Below are positions 33,136 through 42,792 of a stretch of 64,000 bases of DNA, one piece after another. Each line of letters begins with the position of its first letter. Position 1 is the stretch's first letter. The notes beneath the pieces are model-generated. The model had not been told where the DNA came from and did no database searches. It worked only from the letters and a program-made list of their open reading frames with translations. The position numbers and the translations under genes were made by a program. The stretch spans positions 248,001 to 312,000 of the forward strand of contig NZ_FQWU01000002.1 in the NCBI RefSeq assembly GCF_900129765.1, written 5' to 3'. Source of the DNA: Massilia sp. CF038 (GTDB lineage: Bacteria; Pseudomonadota; Gammaproteobacteria; Burkholderiales; Burkholderiaceae_D).

Positions 33136-34602
33136 ATGAGCAATGACCAGCAACTCACCACCGCGGCCGGGATTCCAGTCGCAGACAACCAGAACTCGAT
33201 CAGCGCCGGCCCGCGCGGCCCGCTTCTTCTGCAGGACTTCCACCTGATCGAAAAGCTCCAGCATTTCAACCGCGAGCGCATTCCGGAACGCGTGGTCCAC
33301 GCCAAGGGCTCCGGCGCTTACGGCACCTTTACCGTCACCCACGACATCAGCCATTACACCAAGGCCAAGCTGTTCAACCAGGTGGGCAAGCAGGCAGAGA
33401 TCTTCGTTCGATTTTCGACCGTGGGCGGTGAGCGCGGCAGCGCCGACACCGAACGCGATCCACGCGGCTTTGCGGTGCGCTTTTACACCGAGGAAGGCAA
33501 CTGGGATGTGGTGGGCAACAACACCCCAATGTTCTTCATCAAGGACCCGATCAAGTTCCCCGACTTTGTCCATACCCAGAAGCGCTGCCCGCGCAGCAAC
33601 CTGAAATCGGCGCACATGATGTTCGACTTCTGGAGCAAGGCCCCGGAGAGTCTGCACCAGGTGACGATGCTGTTTTCGGACCGCGGCACGCCCGACGGCT
33701 ACCGCCACATGGACGGCTTTGGCAGCCACACCTACAGCTTGATCAATGCTGCCGGCGAGCGTGTGTACATTAAGTGGCACTTCAAAACGCGTCAGGGCAT
33801 CAAGAACCTGAGCGCGGCGGAAGCGGGCCGCCTGGCCGGCGCCGACCCCGATTATGCGCAGCGCGATCTGTTTGGCGCCATTGAAAAAGGCGAGTTCCCA
33901 GCCTGGGACGTCAAGCTTCAGGTCGCGACCGAGCAGCAGCTGGCCGACTGGGAAGCGCGCACCGGCTGGAACCCGTTCGATCTGACCAAGGTCTGGCCGC
34001 ATCGCGACTTCCCTTTGCAGCCCGTGGGCACGTTTGAATTGAACCGCAATCCGGACAACTACCATGCTGAAGTCGAGCAGGTTGCCTTCTCGCCGGCCAA
34101 TGCTGTGCCGGGCATGGGCTACTCGCCGGACAAGATGCTGCAGGGCCGGCTGTTTGCCTACCACGACGCGCAGTTGTACCGCGTGGGTACGAACCACCAG
34201 CACTTGCCGGTGAATGCGCCACGCTGCCCGTTCCACAACCAGCAGCGCGATGGCGCGATGGCCATCCATAACGGCGGCGGCGCGCAGAACTATGCAACCG
34301 TGCAGGCTGGCGGGACCAATCCGCAGGGGATGGGGCATGGGGAACCGGCGCTGGCCTTGCATGGCGCTGCGGGACGCTACGATGGACGTGGGGTTGAGGA
34401 TGACTTTACCCAGGCGGGTAATCTGTTCCGGTTGTTGACCGCGCAGGAGAAGCAGAATCTGTTTGATAATCTGGCCGGACCGTTAAGCCAGGTGGATGAC
34501 GAGATCATTGCGCGGCAGCTGGGGCATTTTGACAAGGCGGATGCGGCGTATGGTGCGGGGGTGCGGGCGGCGTTGAAGGTGGTTGGACGGAACGTCGACT
34601 AG
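33136..34602 (+). CDS. katA: Monofunctional heme catalase
   Basis: A 488-residue small-subunit catalase. The distal His is in ERVVHAKGSGAYG, the distal Asn in VGNNTPMFF, and the heme-ligand Tyr in RLFAYHDAQLYRVG. It breaks down hydrogen peroxide in the cytoplasm. A strong GAGGAG ribosome site lies 7 bases upstream. It sits between ku and ligD, making a compact oxidative-stress and DNA-repair block. I could not identify a convincing OxyR site. Confidence 0.95.
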   Translation: MSNDQQLTTAAGIPVADNQNSISAGPRGPLLLQDFHLIEKLQHFNRERIPERVVHAKGSGAYGTFTVTHDISHYTKAKLFNQVGKQAEIFVRFSTVGGERGSADTERDPRGFAVRFYTEEGNWDVVGNNTPMFFIKDPIKFPDFVHTQKRCPRSNLKSAHMMFDFWSKAPESLHQVTMLFSDRGTPDGYRHMDGFGSHTYSLINAAGERVYIKWHFKTRQGIKNLSAAEAGRLAGADPDYAQRDLFGAIEKGEFPAWDVKLQVATEQQLADWEARTGWNPFDLTKVWPHRDFPLQPVGTFELNRNPDNYHAEVEQVAFSPANAVPGMGYSPDKMLQGRLFAYHDAQLYRVGTNHQHLPVNAPRCPFHNQQRDGAMAIHNGGGAQNYATVQAGGTNPQGMGHGEPALALHGAAGRYDGRGVEDDFTQAGNLFRLLTAQEKQNLFDNLAGPLSQVDDEIIARQLGHFDKADAAYGAGVRAALKVVGRNVD

Positions 34603-34607
34603 GCCTG

Positions 34608-34674
34608 CATGGGGGCTTGCCACGTTACCGAATTCGGGTACGTGGAATGGCCCCCAGCCTTCGCGAGGGGGATG
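34608..34674. repeat. Palindromic element copy 8, truncated
   Basis: The centre (TTACCGAATTCGG) and right arm (GCCTTCGCGAGGGGGATG) are recognisable, but the left arm is reduced to CATGGGGGC. It lies between the convergent catalase and ligD genes, 5 bases after one stop and 6 before the other. Its loss of symmetry suggests an old, decaying copy. Confidence 0.75.
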
Positions 34675-34680
34675 GAGGGG

Positions 34681-37188
34681 TTATTTGGGGAGCTTTTTCA
34701 TGGCGGCTGTCAGGGTGGTGGCGGCTTTGGCGTAGCCGGACCACGGTTCGTTGCCGCGATCGAGCCGGGTGTGGGCATTTTTGATGTTCCATTGGTCGCC
34801 CGCTTTCAGCGCATCCAGCTCGTCCCACGCCAGCGGGACTGATATGCCCAGCCCTGAGCGCACGCGGGCCGACCATGCACATGCCGTGGTCGCGCCCTGC
34901 CCGTTGCGCAGATAATCGATAAAGATTTTTCCGACGCGGTTTTTCGGTCCGCTCTTGAATGCGAACCGGTCTGGGAGCGCCGAAGACAAATGGCGCACGA
35001 TCGCCTGCGAAAAATCCTTGACCGTATCCCAGTCCAACGTGCCCTTGATAGGCACCACCACATGCAGGCCCTTGCCGCCACTGGTCTTGAGGAAGGACGG
35101 CAGTCCCAGTTCATCGAGGAACGCATGCATCAGCTGCGCTGCTTCCTGCATGGTCTTCCACTCCACGCCCTCCCCTGGGTCAAGGTCGAACACGACCCGG
35201 TTCGGCGTTTCGTATGACCCACCCACGGCATTCTGGGTATGGAACTCGATCACATTCCACTGGGCCGCCGACAAAATGCCTTCTACACTGCCCACTTCCA
35301 GCATGGGCGGATGGTCGGGGTCGAGTGCCTGGTCCATCTGCTTCATGCCGGGCAGTTTGCCCACTTCGGCGTGCTTCTGGAAGAACAGTTCACCGCCAAC
35401 GCCACCAGGCGCACGCACCAGCGAAACGGGGCGCCCCTTCAAATGCTCCATCATCAACTCGCCCACCAAGGCGTAGTAGCGCACCATATCGAGCTTGGTT
35501 GCGCCGCTTTGCGCATCGATCAGGCGCTCGCCATGGGTGATTTTAAGTGTGGCGGGCAGTTTGCCTTGCGGTGCTGCGGGGTCGGTTTGGGTGTGCACGT
35601 CTTCCTCCACCTGTTTGACTTTTTCGCGGCCGATATTTTTGGCTGGCTTGTCGGCCCGCAGTCCATGAAACACCGCATGCCGGATCGAGCCTGAACTAGT
35701 CCACTCGGCGAAGCTCACCTCTGCGATGAGCCGGGGCTTCACCCAGTGATGCTTGCGCCCTGCTACCGCCTTGGGTGGAAACGGGCTGTCGTCGGTTGCC
35801 AGGTCATCCAGCTTTTTCTTCAGGTCGCGCAAAGTGGCTTCATTAAAGCCGGTGCCCACGTTGCCGGCGTATTGCAGCACGCCCTGGTCGTCATGCGCGC
35901 CGAGGAGCAGCGAGCCGATCCCGGTGCGTGACCCTTGCGGATCGGTATAGCCGCCGATGACGAACTCCTGGCGCTGGCCGCATTTAAGCTTGATCCAGTC
36001 GGGCGAGCGTCGCTGCACGTAGCGTGAATCGCGGCGCTTGCCGATCACCCCTTCCAGGCCCAGCTTGCAGGCCGCGACGACCAGCTCGTCCGGATCGGTG
36101 CCGAACTCCTGGCTGAAGCGCAGCGTCTCATTGCCTACTTTGTCGAAGACGGATTTCAGCACAGCGCGCCGCTCCATCAGCGGCACCGCCCGCAAGTCCA
36201 TGCCGCCGATGTAGGGCGCATCGAACACAAAATAGACGATATCGGCGGTATCGGAGCCGTCAAACGCCAGCTGCAAGAGGCCGAAATTGGGACGGCCATT
36301 CTCGTCGTGGACCACGATTTCGCCGTCATACCAGCCGTCGGGCAGGCCTGCCTGAACCAGCACCTTGTGCAGCTTTGGCAGCTTGTGCGACCAGTCGTGG
36401 CCATTGCGGGTGAACAGCTTGATGTCCTTGCCGTCGACACGCGTCAGCAGGCGGTAGCCGTCGAACTTGATCTCGAAGATCCAGTCCTCGGCCACGGACG
36501 GCGGTTTGTCAACCAGGGTGGCCAGCTCGGGGGTAAATATGTCGGGCAGCGCTGCTTCCACCGCCGCTTCCGGTATGCCTGACTGGCTGGCGGCCTTTTC
36601 TGCAGCAGGCTTGCCCTCATTCGGTTTGGCTGCTTGGGGCATGGGTAAAGACTTGACGCTGTCCGGCAGTTCGTCCACCACCGAGAAAGCATCGGCCGGG
36701 CGTGCCAGTTCGTCCTTTTCCTTGATCAGCAACCAGGGTTCCTGCTTTTCGCCCTTGCCCTTCATACGGATGAGGGCCCACTTGCCTTGCATCTTGTGAC
36801 CATGCATCTCGAACTTGAGGTTGCCTTCCTGGTAGCCCTGATGCGGATCGCCCAGCGGCGCCCAAGTGCCCTTGTCCCAGATGATCACCTTGCCGGCGCC
36901 GTACTGCTTTTCCGGGATGGTGCCCTCAAAGTCGGAATACGAAATGGGGTGGTCTTCGACATGCACGGCCATGCGCTTGTCCTTCGGGTCATAACTCGGC
37001 CCCTTGGGCACGGCCCAGCTTTTCATGGTGCCATCAAGCTCCAGACGGAAGTCGTAATGCAGGCGGCTAGCCCAGTGCTTCTGGATGACGAAGGTCAGGA
37101 CATCGGTACCGGCCCGGCCTCCTTCGGCCGGTTCGGAAGTCACCTTGAAATTACGTTTGGCTTTGTACGCCTTGAGCGGATCGGACAT
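34681..37188 (-). CDS. ligD: ATP-dependent DNA ligase D (phosphoesterase-ligase-polymerase)
   Basis: An 835-residue three-domain LigD. The N-terminal 3'-phosphoesterase has the motif HWASRLHYDFRLELDG. The ligase domain has its adenylated lysine in FEIKFDGYRLLTRVDG near residue 242. The C-terminal primase/polymerase domain has VFDLDPGEGVEW near residue 665 and GGKGLHVVVPI. The domain order is the Pseudomonas type. With Ku it repairs double-strand breaks by end joining, mainly in non-growing cells. It is transcribed towards katA and ku. Confidence 0.96.
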   Translation of the reverse strand: MSDPLKAYKAKRNFKVTSEPAEGGRAGTDVLTFVIQKHWASRLHYDFRLELDGTMKSWAVPKGPSYDPKDKRMAVHVEDHPISYSDFEGTIPEKQYGAGKVIIWDKGTWAPLGDPHQGYQEGNLKFEMHGHKMQGKWALIRMKGKGEKQEPWLLIKEKDELARPADAFSVVDELPDSVKSLPMPQAAKPNEGKPAAEKAASQSGIPEAAVEAALPDIFTPELATLVDKPPSVAEDWIFEIKFDGYRLLTRVDGKDIKLFTRNGHDWSHKLPKLHKVLVQAGLPDGWYDGEIVVHDENGRPNFGLLQLAFDGSDTADIVYFVFDAPYIGGMDLRAVPLMERRAVLKSVFDKVGNETLRFSQEFGTDPDELVVAACKLGLEGVIGKRRDSRYVQRRSPDWIKLKCGQRQEFVIGGYTDPQGSRTGIGSLLLGAHDDQGVLQYAGNVGTGFNEATLRDLKKKLDDLATDDSPFPPKAVAGRKHHWVKPRLIAEVSFAEWTSSGSIRHAVFHGLRADKPAKNIGREKVKQVEEDVHTQTDPAAPQGKLPATLKITHGERLIDAQSGATKLDMVRYYALVGELMMEHLKGRPVSLVRAPGGVGGELFFQKHAEVGKLPGMKQMDQALDPDHPPMLEVGSVEGILSAAQWNVIEFHTQNAVGGSYETPNRVVFDLDPGEGVEWKTMQEAAQLMHAFLDELGLPSFLKTSGGKGLHVVVPIKGTLDWDTVKDFSQAIVRHLSSALPDRFAFKSGPKNRVGKIFIDYLRNGQGATTACAWSARVRSGLGISVPLAWDELDALKAGDQWNIKNAHTRLDRGNEPWSGYAKAATTLTAAMKKLPK

Positions 37189-37376
37189 GGCATCGGCTGG
37201 CTAATGGGGAACGCCCAGTCTAGACGCACCGAATGGGTGCGACCGTTCGCCAGCTAACCGATGTTGGTTGTAAGCAGTTGTAAAGATGGTCAACGTGGCA
37301 TGCGTGGATCACGTTTGTGTCAGTGCAACACAATAAAAACAAGCCTCGCCATATAACCCAAAGCAAAGGAAACACC

Positions 37377-37643
37377 ATGAAAAAAGTAATCGCAACCCTG
37401 ATCGCCGGTCTGTTTGCCACTTCCGTTTTCGCTGCTGCTGGCCAGGCAACGCCTGCTACTCCGGCTGCGCACCCTGCCGCTGCCGCACCTGCCGCTGCTG
37501 CAACCCCAGCGACGCCAGCTGTTGCTGCAACCCCAGCTGCCAAGGAAGAAAAGCCAGCACCAGTGAAGAAGAGCAAGCACAAAGCCAAAGCCAAGCCAGC
37601 TGCGGCCGAAGAAAAAGCACCAGCGATGCCAGCGACCAAGTAA
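37377..37643 (+). CDS. Small secreted Ala/Pro/Lys-rich protein
   Basis: An 88-residue protein with a signal peptide (MKKVIATLIAGLFATSVFAAA) and a low-complexity mature part: Ala/Pro/Thr repeats (TPATPAAHPAAAAPAAAATP) then a basic Lys-rich patch (PVKKSKHKAKAKPA). Such sequences recall acid-shock-type periplasmic proteins, but this is a resemblance in composition only. AAAGGAA precedes the ATG at 37377. A strong terminator follows, so it is probably a single-gene, well-expressed transcript. Confidence 0.72.
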   Translation: MKKVIATLIAGLFATSVFAAAGQATPATPAAHPAAAAPAAAATPATPAVAATPAAKEEKPAPVKKSKHKAKAKPAAAEEKAPAMPATK

Positions 37644-37659
37644 TCCCTGCATTGCAGCA

Positions 37660-37686
37660 AAAACCGGGTGACGACCCGGTTTTTTG
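37660..37686 (+). terminator. Rho-independent terminator
   Basis: ACCGGGT (37663-37669), a GACG loop and ACCCGGT (37674-37680) are followed by TTTTT, with AAAA on the other side. It closes the small secreted protein gene. It also lies just beyond the end of the convergent cyclase gene (stop at 37690), so it can serve both strands. Confidence 0.9.
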
Positions 37687-37689
37687 CGT

Positions 37690-39801
37690 TTACCCCATCG
37701 CCCAGGCATTGCCCCCGCGCTTTTTGGCGCTGTACATGGCACGGTCGGCGCGCGCCAGCAGATCGTCGGCGCTGTCGCCGGGGCGCAGCATGACAATGCC
37801 GATGCTGGCGGAGATTTGTCCCAGTGCGGCATTCAGCGCCGGCTGCGCCAGCAAGGCGGCGATGATTTTTTCGGCGACGATCACGGCATCGCTATCGCCA
37901 CCCAGCAGTTCTTCCGCCAGGATGATGAACTCGTCGCCCGCCAGACGCGCCACGGTGTCGGTCTTGCGCACGCACTGCGACAGCGTCTGCGCAAAGCGGA
38001 TCAGCACTGCGTCGCCGGCGGCGTGACCAAGACTGTCATTGATGGCCTTGAATTTATTCAGATCGAGGAACATGACTGCGAGCGGCCGCAAATTGCGCTC
38101 CGAGCGTGCCATCGCCATGCGCAGACGGTCCATGAAGGCGCTGCGGTTCGGTAAACTGGTCAGCGCGTCGTGGTTGGCATGATGGATAAAGTATTCCTGG
38201 GCCTTTTTGCGGTCGGTGATGTCCTGCACCATCACATAGAAGCCGGCGACCCGCTCTTCGCTCAGATCGGGGATGTAGGTCTGCTCGAAGTGGCGCGTGG
38301 CGCCCGCGACCTCGCGCGCCACTTCAAAGACGACCTTCTGGCCACTGAGTGCAGTTTGAACGTTGCCGGCGATTTCGGCATAGTCAAGGCCTTGCTGACC
38401 CAGTACTTCAGCCACGGTCTTTCCGATCAATGCCTGGTGCGTCATGTTGCGCCACTCCAGGAAGGTGCGGTTGGCAAAGCGGAAGCGCTGCTGGCGATCG
38501 ATGTACAGAATGGCCGTCGGCATATTGTCAGTCACCGTCGCCAGACGCAGCTGACTGGCACGGAAGGCGCGCTCCGCCTTGACGCGCTCGGCCTGATTCA
38601 GTTCCAGCGCCGCCACTGCCTTGGCCAGCTCCTCGTCACGCAAGCGCACCCGTTCTTCCAGCGCGCGGTGCATCTTGCGCATCGCCGAGTCCTTGTGCGC
38701 CAGTTTGCGCATCAAGGCATTGAGTGCCCCGGCCAGTTTGCCAATCTCGTGGTACTGGTTGATCTGCAGCTTCATGCTGCGCACCTCGCCCGTTTCGAGC
38801 GCTCTGGCGGCGCTGGCAATGGTGTGCATTGGGGCTGTAATTGCGCGCGCTGCCAGAAAGCCGATCAGGCCAAACAGCAGCGCGGCCGACAAACCGGTCA
38901 GCATGATCGTGCGCTGCAGCGTATGTACAGGAAGGTATGCCTCGTCCACGGGCTGGCGCACCAGTACCGTCCAACCCAGACCTGGGTAGGAAAGATGGCC
39001 CTGGCTGCGACTGTACCCGACTACATATTGCCGCTTGTCGGGCCAGGCCTCGATCGAAAAGCCGGTCTTGCTTTTGACCGCAGCCTGCATGCTTTCGGTG
39101 TTGATCCGCTTGCCAATCAATTCTGCAGGTCCCATCAGCACCACACCCTTGGCGCTCACAATAATGGTGTCAACCCGGTTCCGGCTGGCCAGGGGGCGCA
39201 GCACTGAAGCCTCCACCTCTTTGGCCCACTGCCAGCTCAAATGGGCGCCCACCACCCCGGCAAATTGCCCTTGCGCGTCACGGTAGGGGAAAGCCACGTC
39301 GACAAAGCGCTGCAATTCGTTGCCGTTTTTCGGCAGCAGATTGGCCAGCAAGACTGATTCGTGCACGTCTTGCAGGTAAATGCCACGGTAAGCTCCCTGG
39401 AACCAGGGACGCTTGGACACATCCACACCTTCAAGCAGGCCGCCGCTGGCTGCCATGACCCTGCCCTGCAGATCGGTCACGCCGATCCAGGCATAGGTGG
39501 GATAGGTGCGCTGCATGAGCTGGAGTTGACCGCGCTTTGCGTCCAGCGAGATCGCCGGGTCGGCCATGAGGCTGCGTTCGGCCAGCAATTGCACCTCACG
39601 GTAGCGTTCAAACAGGCCCCGGTCCAGCTTGTCAGACGCCTGGAAAGCCAGTTCGCTCAATTCGCGCGCGATGGCGGCCTTCATGTCGGCTGCGCTGACC
39701 CAGCCAACAAGCAGCATCAGTACCACGGTCAGGCTCGCAACCAAGGCGCCAACCATGAAGGCCAGATAGCTTCCCAATCCCAGTCGCTGCACTCGCCCCA
39801 T
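37690..39801 (-). CDS. Membrane diguanylate cyclase (dCache-HAMP-PAS-GGDEF)
   Basis: A 703-residue sensor cyclase. There is an N-terminal helix (YLAFMVGALVASLTVVLMLLVGW), a periplasmic dCache domain to about residue 290 (TYPTYAWIGVTDLQGRVMAASG), a second helix (GLSAALLFGLIGFLAARAI), then HAMP, a short coiled coil, PAS (~420-530) and GGDEF. The active site reads LAGDEF and the I-site RKTD is five residues before it. No EAL domain is present, so it should synthesise c-di-GMP in response to a periplasmic ligand. Divergent from the VIT-domain protein. Confidence 0.92.
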   Translation of the reverse strand: MGRVQRLGLGSYLAFMVGALVASLTVVLMLLVGWVSAADMKAAIARELSELAFQASDKLDRGLFERYREVQLLAERSLMADPAISLDAKRGQLQLMQRTYPTYAWIGVTDLQGRVMAASGGLLEGVDVSKRPWFQGAYRGIYLQDVHESVLLANLLPKNGNELQRFVDVAFPYRDAQGQFAGVVGAHLSWQWAKEVEASVLRPLASRNRVDTIIVSAKGVVLMGPAELIGKRINTESMQAAVKSKTGFSIEAWPDKRQYVVGYSRSQGHLSYPGLGWTVLVRQPVDEAYLPVHTLQRTIMLTGLSAALLFGLIGFLAARAITAPMHTIASAARALETGEVRSMKLQINQYHEIGKLAGALNALMRKLAHKDSAMRKMHRALEERVRLRDEELAKAVAALELNQAERVKAERAFRASQLRLATVTDNMPTAILYIDRQQRFRFANRTFLEWRNMTHQALIGKTVAEVLGQQGLDYAEIAGNVQTALSGQKVVFEVAREVAGATRHFEQTYIPDLSEERVAGFYVMVQDITDRKKAQEYFIHHANHDALTSLPNRSAFMDRLRMAMARSERNLRPLAVMFLDLNKFKAINDSLGHAAGDAVLIRFAQTLSQCVRKTDTVARLAGDEFIILAEELLGGDSDAVIVAEKIIAALLAQPALNAALGQISASIGIVMLRPGDSADDLLARADRAMYSAKKRGGNAWAMG

Positions 39802-39942
39802 GTGACTGCCCGTCCAATGTGAATCGATTTAACAATGCTACGCTGTGGCATCTTTTCTATCAAGCGCACGATCGTAACCCCGTTTTCACTTGCAGTACGT
39901 TCCAGTATGCAAGCCGGACTCAACCGGTATTCGGAGATCGTC

Positions 39943-42783
39943 ATGTTTTTGCGCATTTTTATCCTTGCCATGCTGTCAGGTGCTGCCAGCGCAGCCCACG
40001 CCCAGGACCGGCACGCCGCGCTGCCGCCGGTCCGGATGATTGTCGACGATCGGGCCGCGCAGCCAATCGAAGTGCAAAAGCTCGACATTGCCTCCACCCT
40101 CAGCGGCAGCACGGCTGAAACCACGGTGCGTATCGTGTTCTATAACCCCAACCGCCGCCAGCTTGAAGGCAATTTGCAGTTTCCCCTTGCCGATGGCCAG
40201 CAGGTGAGCGCCTTTGCCCTCGATATCAACGGCAGCATGCGGCCGGCGGTACCGGTCGAAAAGGCGCGCGGGCGCGAAGTGTTCGAAGCGATTGAACGCC
40301 AGCAGGTCGACCCCGGGCTTCTTGAAATCACGCAGGGGAACAACTTCAAGCTGCGGGTGTATCCGATCCCGCCGCAAGGCACACGCACCGTCGAACTGCG
40401 CTATACCGAAGCGCTGGCGCGCCGTGGTGCAAACTGGATTTACCGCCTGCCGCTCGCCTACGGCAAAGTTGGCCAGTTCAATCTCACCTTGCGCGCTACC
40501 GGCAGCGACGCGGCCCCCATCGCGGCAGGCAGCGCCCTCGCCTTCAAGGCGGAAAAAGGAGACTTTGTCGCCACCATGGCGCGCGAGCGCTATCACGCCG
40601 ACAGCGTGATCGAGGTGGCCACCAAGGCGCGCCTGGAACCGCGCGTGGTGCGCCAGGAGCTGGACGATAAAACCTGGTTCGTGGCCGAAGTACCAGTGGC
40701 AGCCACGCGTGTACGCCGTACAGCCCCGCGCGTGATCGGCCTGCTGTGGGACAGTTCGGGTTCCGGTGCCAACCGCGCACACGAGGCGGAACTGGCGGAA
40801 CTGGACAGCTACTTCAAGTCACTGGCAAATGTTGAGGTACGCCTGACTCGCTTGCGCGACCTGGCCGATGCCATTCAGGTCTTTAAAGTCACCGGTGGTA
40901 ATTGGACCGAGTTGCGGCGCGCCTTGGCAGCCACGGTGTACGACGGCGCCACCGCACTGGGCGCGTGGCAGCCGCAATCGTCCGTTGATCAGTACCTCTT
41001 GTTCAGTGACGGCCTGTCCAACTATGGGGCCGCACCATTCCCGCAACTGGCTCGCCACCAGCAGCTGTTTGCACTCAACTCAGCCGTGTCTGCCGATACC
41101 GTTCGCCTGGCAGGACTGGCCGAGCGCAATGGCGGCCAGTTGATCGCTTTGAGCCAAGCCACGCCGAGCGCAGCGGCCAAGGCCCTGCTGTACCAGGATC
41201 TCCGCGTGGCCGACATCACCGCGACCGGCGCCACCGACATCGAAGTCGATTCGGGCATGGTGGCCGACGGCATGCTGCGCGTAGCCGGCCGCATGCTGGC
41301 GCCCAGTGGCGCGCTCAACATCACCCTGGCCAATACCGGCATCGAAAAGACGATCGTGGTGCCTCTGCCTGCGGATGCCTCGCATTACCCGCGCGCCGCC
41401 GCCATGTGGGCGAATTTCCGCCTGCGCCGCCTGGACGCCGACTTTGAATTGCACCGGGCTGAGATTGCCCGCCTGGGCAAACGCTTCTCGATTCCGACGC
41501 GCGAAACTTCGCTCATCGTGCTCGAACAGATGAACGATTATCTGCGCTACGATATCGAACCGCCGCAGGAAATGGCGAGCGAATTCAAACGGCTGCGGGA
41601 GAATGCGTTCAGCCGCCGTGCAAGCGAACAGCGTAGCCACTTTGAACAGGTCGTGCGTATGTTTGAAGACCGCAAGGCATGGTGGAATGCACCAATTCCC
41701 AAGCAATCCAAGTTCGATACGGTGCCTGGCTACTACCGGATGGACGCACCAGCGCTGGCGGCGGCCGCGCCGCCGCCCTCACCTGCGCCAAGGGCGGAGA
41801 TGCGCATGGCCATGAACGACGCTGCGGGCAAAGAGCGCAAGGCCAAAAAAGGCGGCGACAGCGACAGCGCGCCACAGATTGGCATCTCGCTTAAAAAATG
41901 GGAACCGAATGCACCTTACATCGCGCGTCTGAAGCAAGCGCCAGCCGACAAAGTGTACGCCGTCTATCTGGACCAGCGTCCAGACAATATCGCCAGCAGT
42001 GCATTTTTCATCGACGCGGCCGATATCCTGCTCGACAAAGGACAGCGCGACCTGGCGTTGCGGGTTTTGTCGAATTTGTCGGAAATGGATCTGGAAAACC
42101 GCGCCGTATTACGCATCCTTGGCTACCGCCTGCTGCAGGCGGGTGAACCGACGCTGGCCATTCCCGTCTTCGAGCAAGTGCTACGCATCGCCGAAGAAGA
42201 GCCGCAATCGCTGCGCGACCTGGGCCTGGCACTGGCAGCGGCCGGGCGCGACCAGGAAGCGCTCGATACCTTGTACCAGGTATTCCAGAAGCCGTGGAAC
42301 GGCCGTTTCCCGGAGATTGAAAAAATCGTGCTGGCCGAGTTCAACGCCATTCTGGCCGCATCGGGGAAACGTGCCGCCACTGGGCAGTTCGACAAGCGGC
42401 TCATCGCCAACCTGCCGCTGGATTTGCGCGTTGTCTTGACGTGGGACGCCGACAACAGCGACATGGATCTGTACGTGACAGACCCAAATGGCGAGCGCTG
42501 CGACTACACCAACAACCGCACGCGCCAGGGTGGCGCAATGTCGCGCGACTTCACCGGAGGCTACGGGCCGGAGGAGTTTTCACTGCGTCGCGCCCGGCCA
42601 GGAAAATACAAGATCGAGGCCAATTACTACGGCAACCGGCAGCAGGTGGTGGCCGGCGCGACCACCTTGCAGGTCAAGCTGTTCAGCGGTTTCGGCACGC
42701 CCAAGCAAAAAGAACAGCTGATCACGCTGCGCCTGAAGGAACGGAGCGAGACCGTCTTCGTGGGGGAATTTGAAGTGAAATAA
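39943..42783 (+). CDS. VIT/vWA-type envelope protein with TPR and DUF2135 domain
   Basis: About 946 residues from the ATG at 39943, which follows TCGGAG and gives a signal peptide (MFLRIFILAMLSGAASAAHA). Next come a VIT domain (residues ~35-160; AETTVRIVFYNPNRRQLEGN), a vWA-like domain with an intact DxSxS metal motif (DSSGS at 270-274), a TPR-like region (~670-810) and a C-terminal DUF2135 beta domain (LPLDLRVVLTWDADNSDMDL). It is periplasmic or cell-surface; the function is unknown. It ends 9 bases before the anti-sigma gene on the other strand. Confidence 0.85.
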   Translation: MFLRIFILAMLSGAASAAHAQDRHAALPPVRMIVDDRAAQPIEVQKLDIASTLSGSTAETTVRIVFYNPNRRQLEGNLQFPLADGQQVSAFALDINGSMRPAVPVEKARGREVFEAIERQQVDPGLLEITQGNNFKLRVYPIPPQGTRTVELRYTEALARRGANWIYRLPLAYGKVGQFNLTLRATGSDAAPIAAGSALAFKAEKGDFVATMARERYHADSVIEVATKARLEPRVVRQELDDKTWFVAEVPVAATRVRRTAPRVIGLLWDSSGSGANRAHEAELAELDSYFKSLANVEVRLTRLRDLADAIQVFKVTGGNWTELRRALAATVYDGATALGAWQPQSSVDQYLLFSDGLSNYGAAPFPQLARHQQLFALNSAVSADTVRLAGLAERNGGQLIALSQATPSAAAKALLYQDLRVADITATGATDIEVDSGMVADGMLRVAGRMLAPSGALNITLANTGIEKTIVVPLPADASHYPRAAAMWANFRLRRLDADFELHRAEIARLGKRFSIPTRETSLIVLEQMNDYLRYDIEPPQEMASEFKRLRENAFSRRASEQRSHFEQVVRMFEDRKAWWNAPIPKQSKFDTVPGYYRMDAPALAAAAPPPSPAPRAEMRMAMNDAAGKERKAKKGGDSDSAPQIGISLKKWEPNAPYIARLKQAPADKVYAVYLDQRPDNIASSAFFIDAADILLDKGQRDLALRVLSNLSEMDLENRAVLRILGYRLLQAGEPTLAIPVFEQVLRIAEEEPQSLRDLGLALAAAGRDQEALDTLYQVFQKPWNGRFPEIEKIVLAEFNAILAASGKRAATGQFDKRLIANLPLDLRVVLTWDADNSDMDLYVTDPNGERCDYTNNRTRQGGAMSRDFTGGYGPEEFSLRRARPGKYKIEANYYGNRQQVVAGATTLQVKLFSGFGTPKQKEQLITLRLKERSETVFVGEFEVK

Positions 42784-42792
42784 GCTGCCGGC

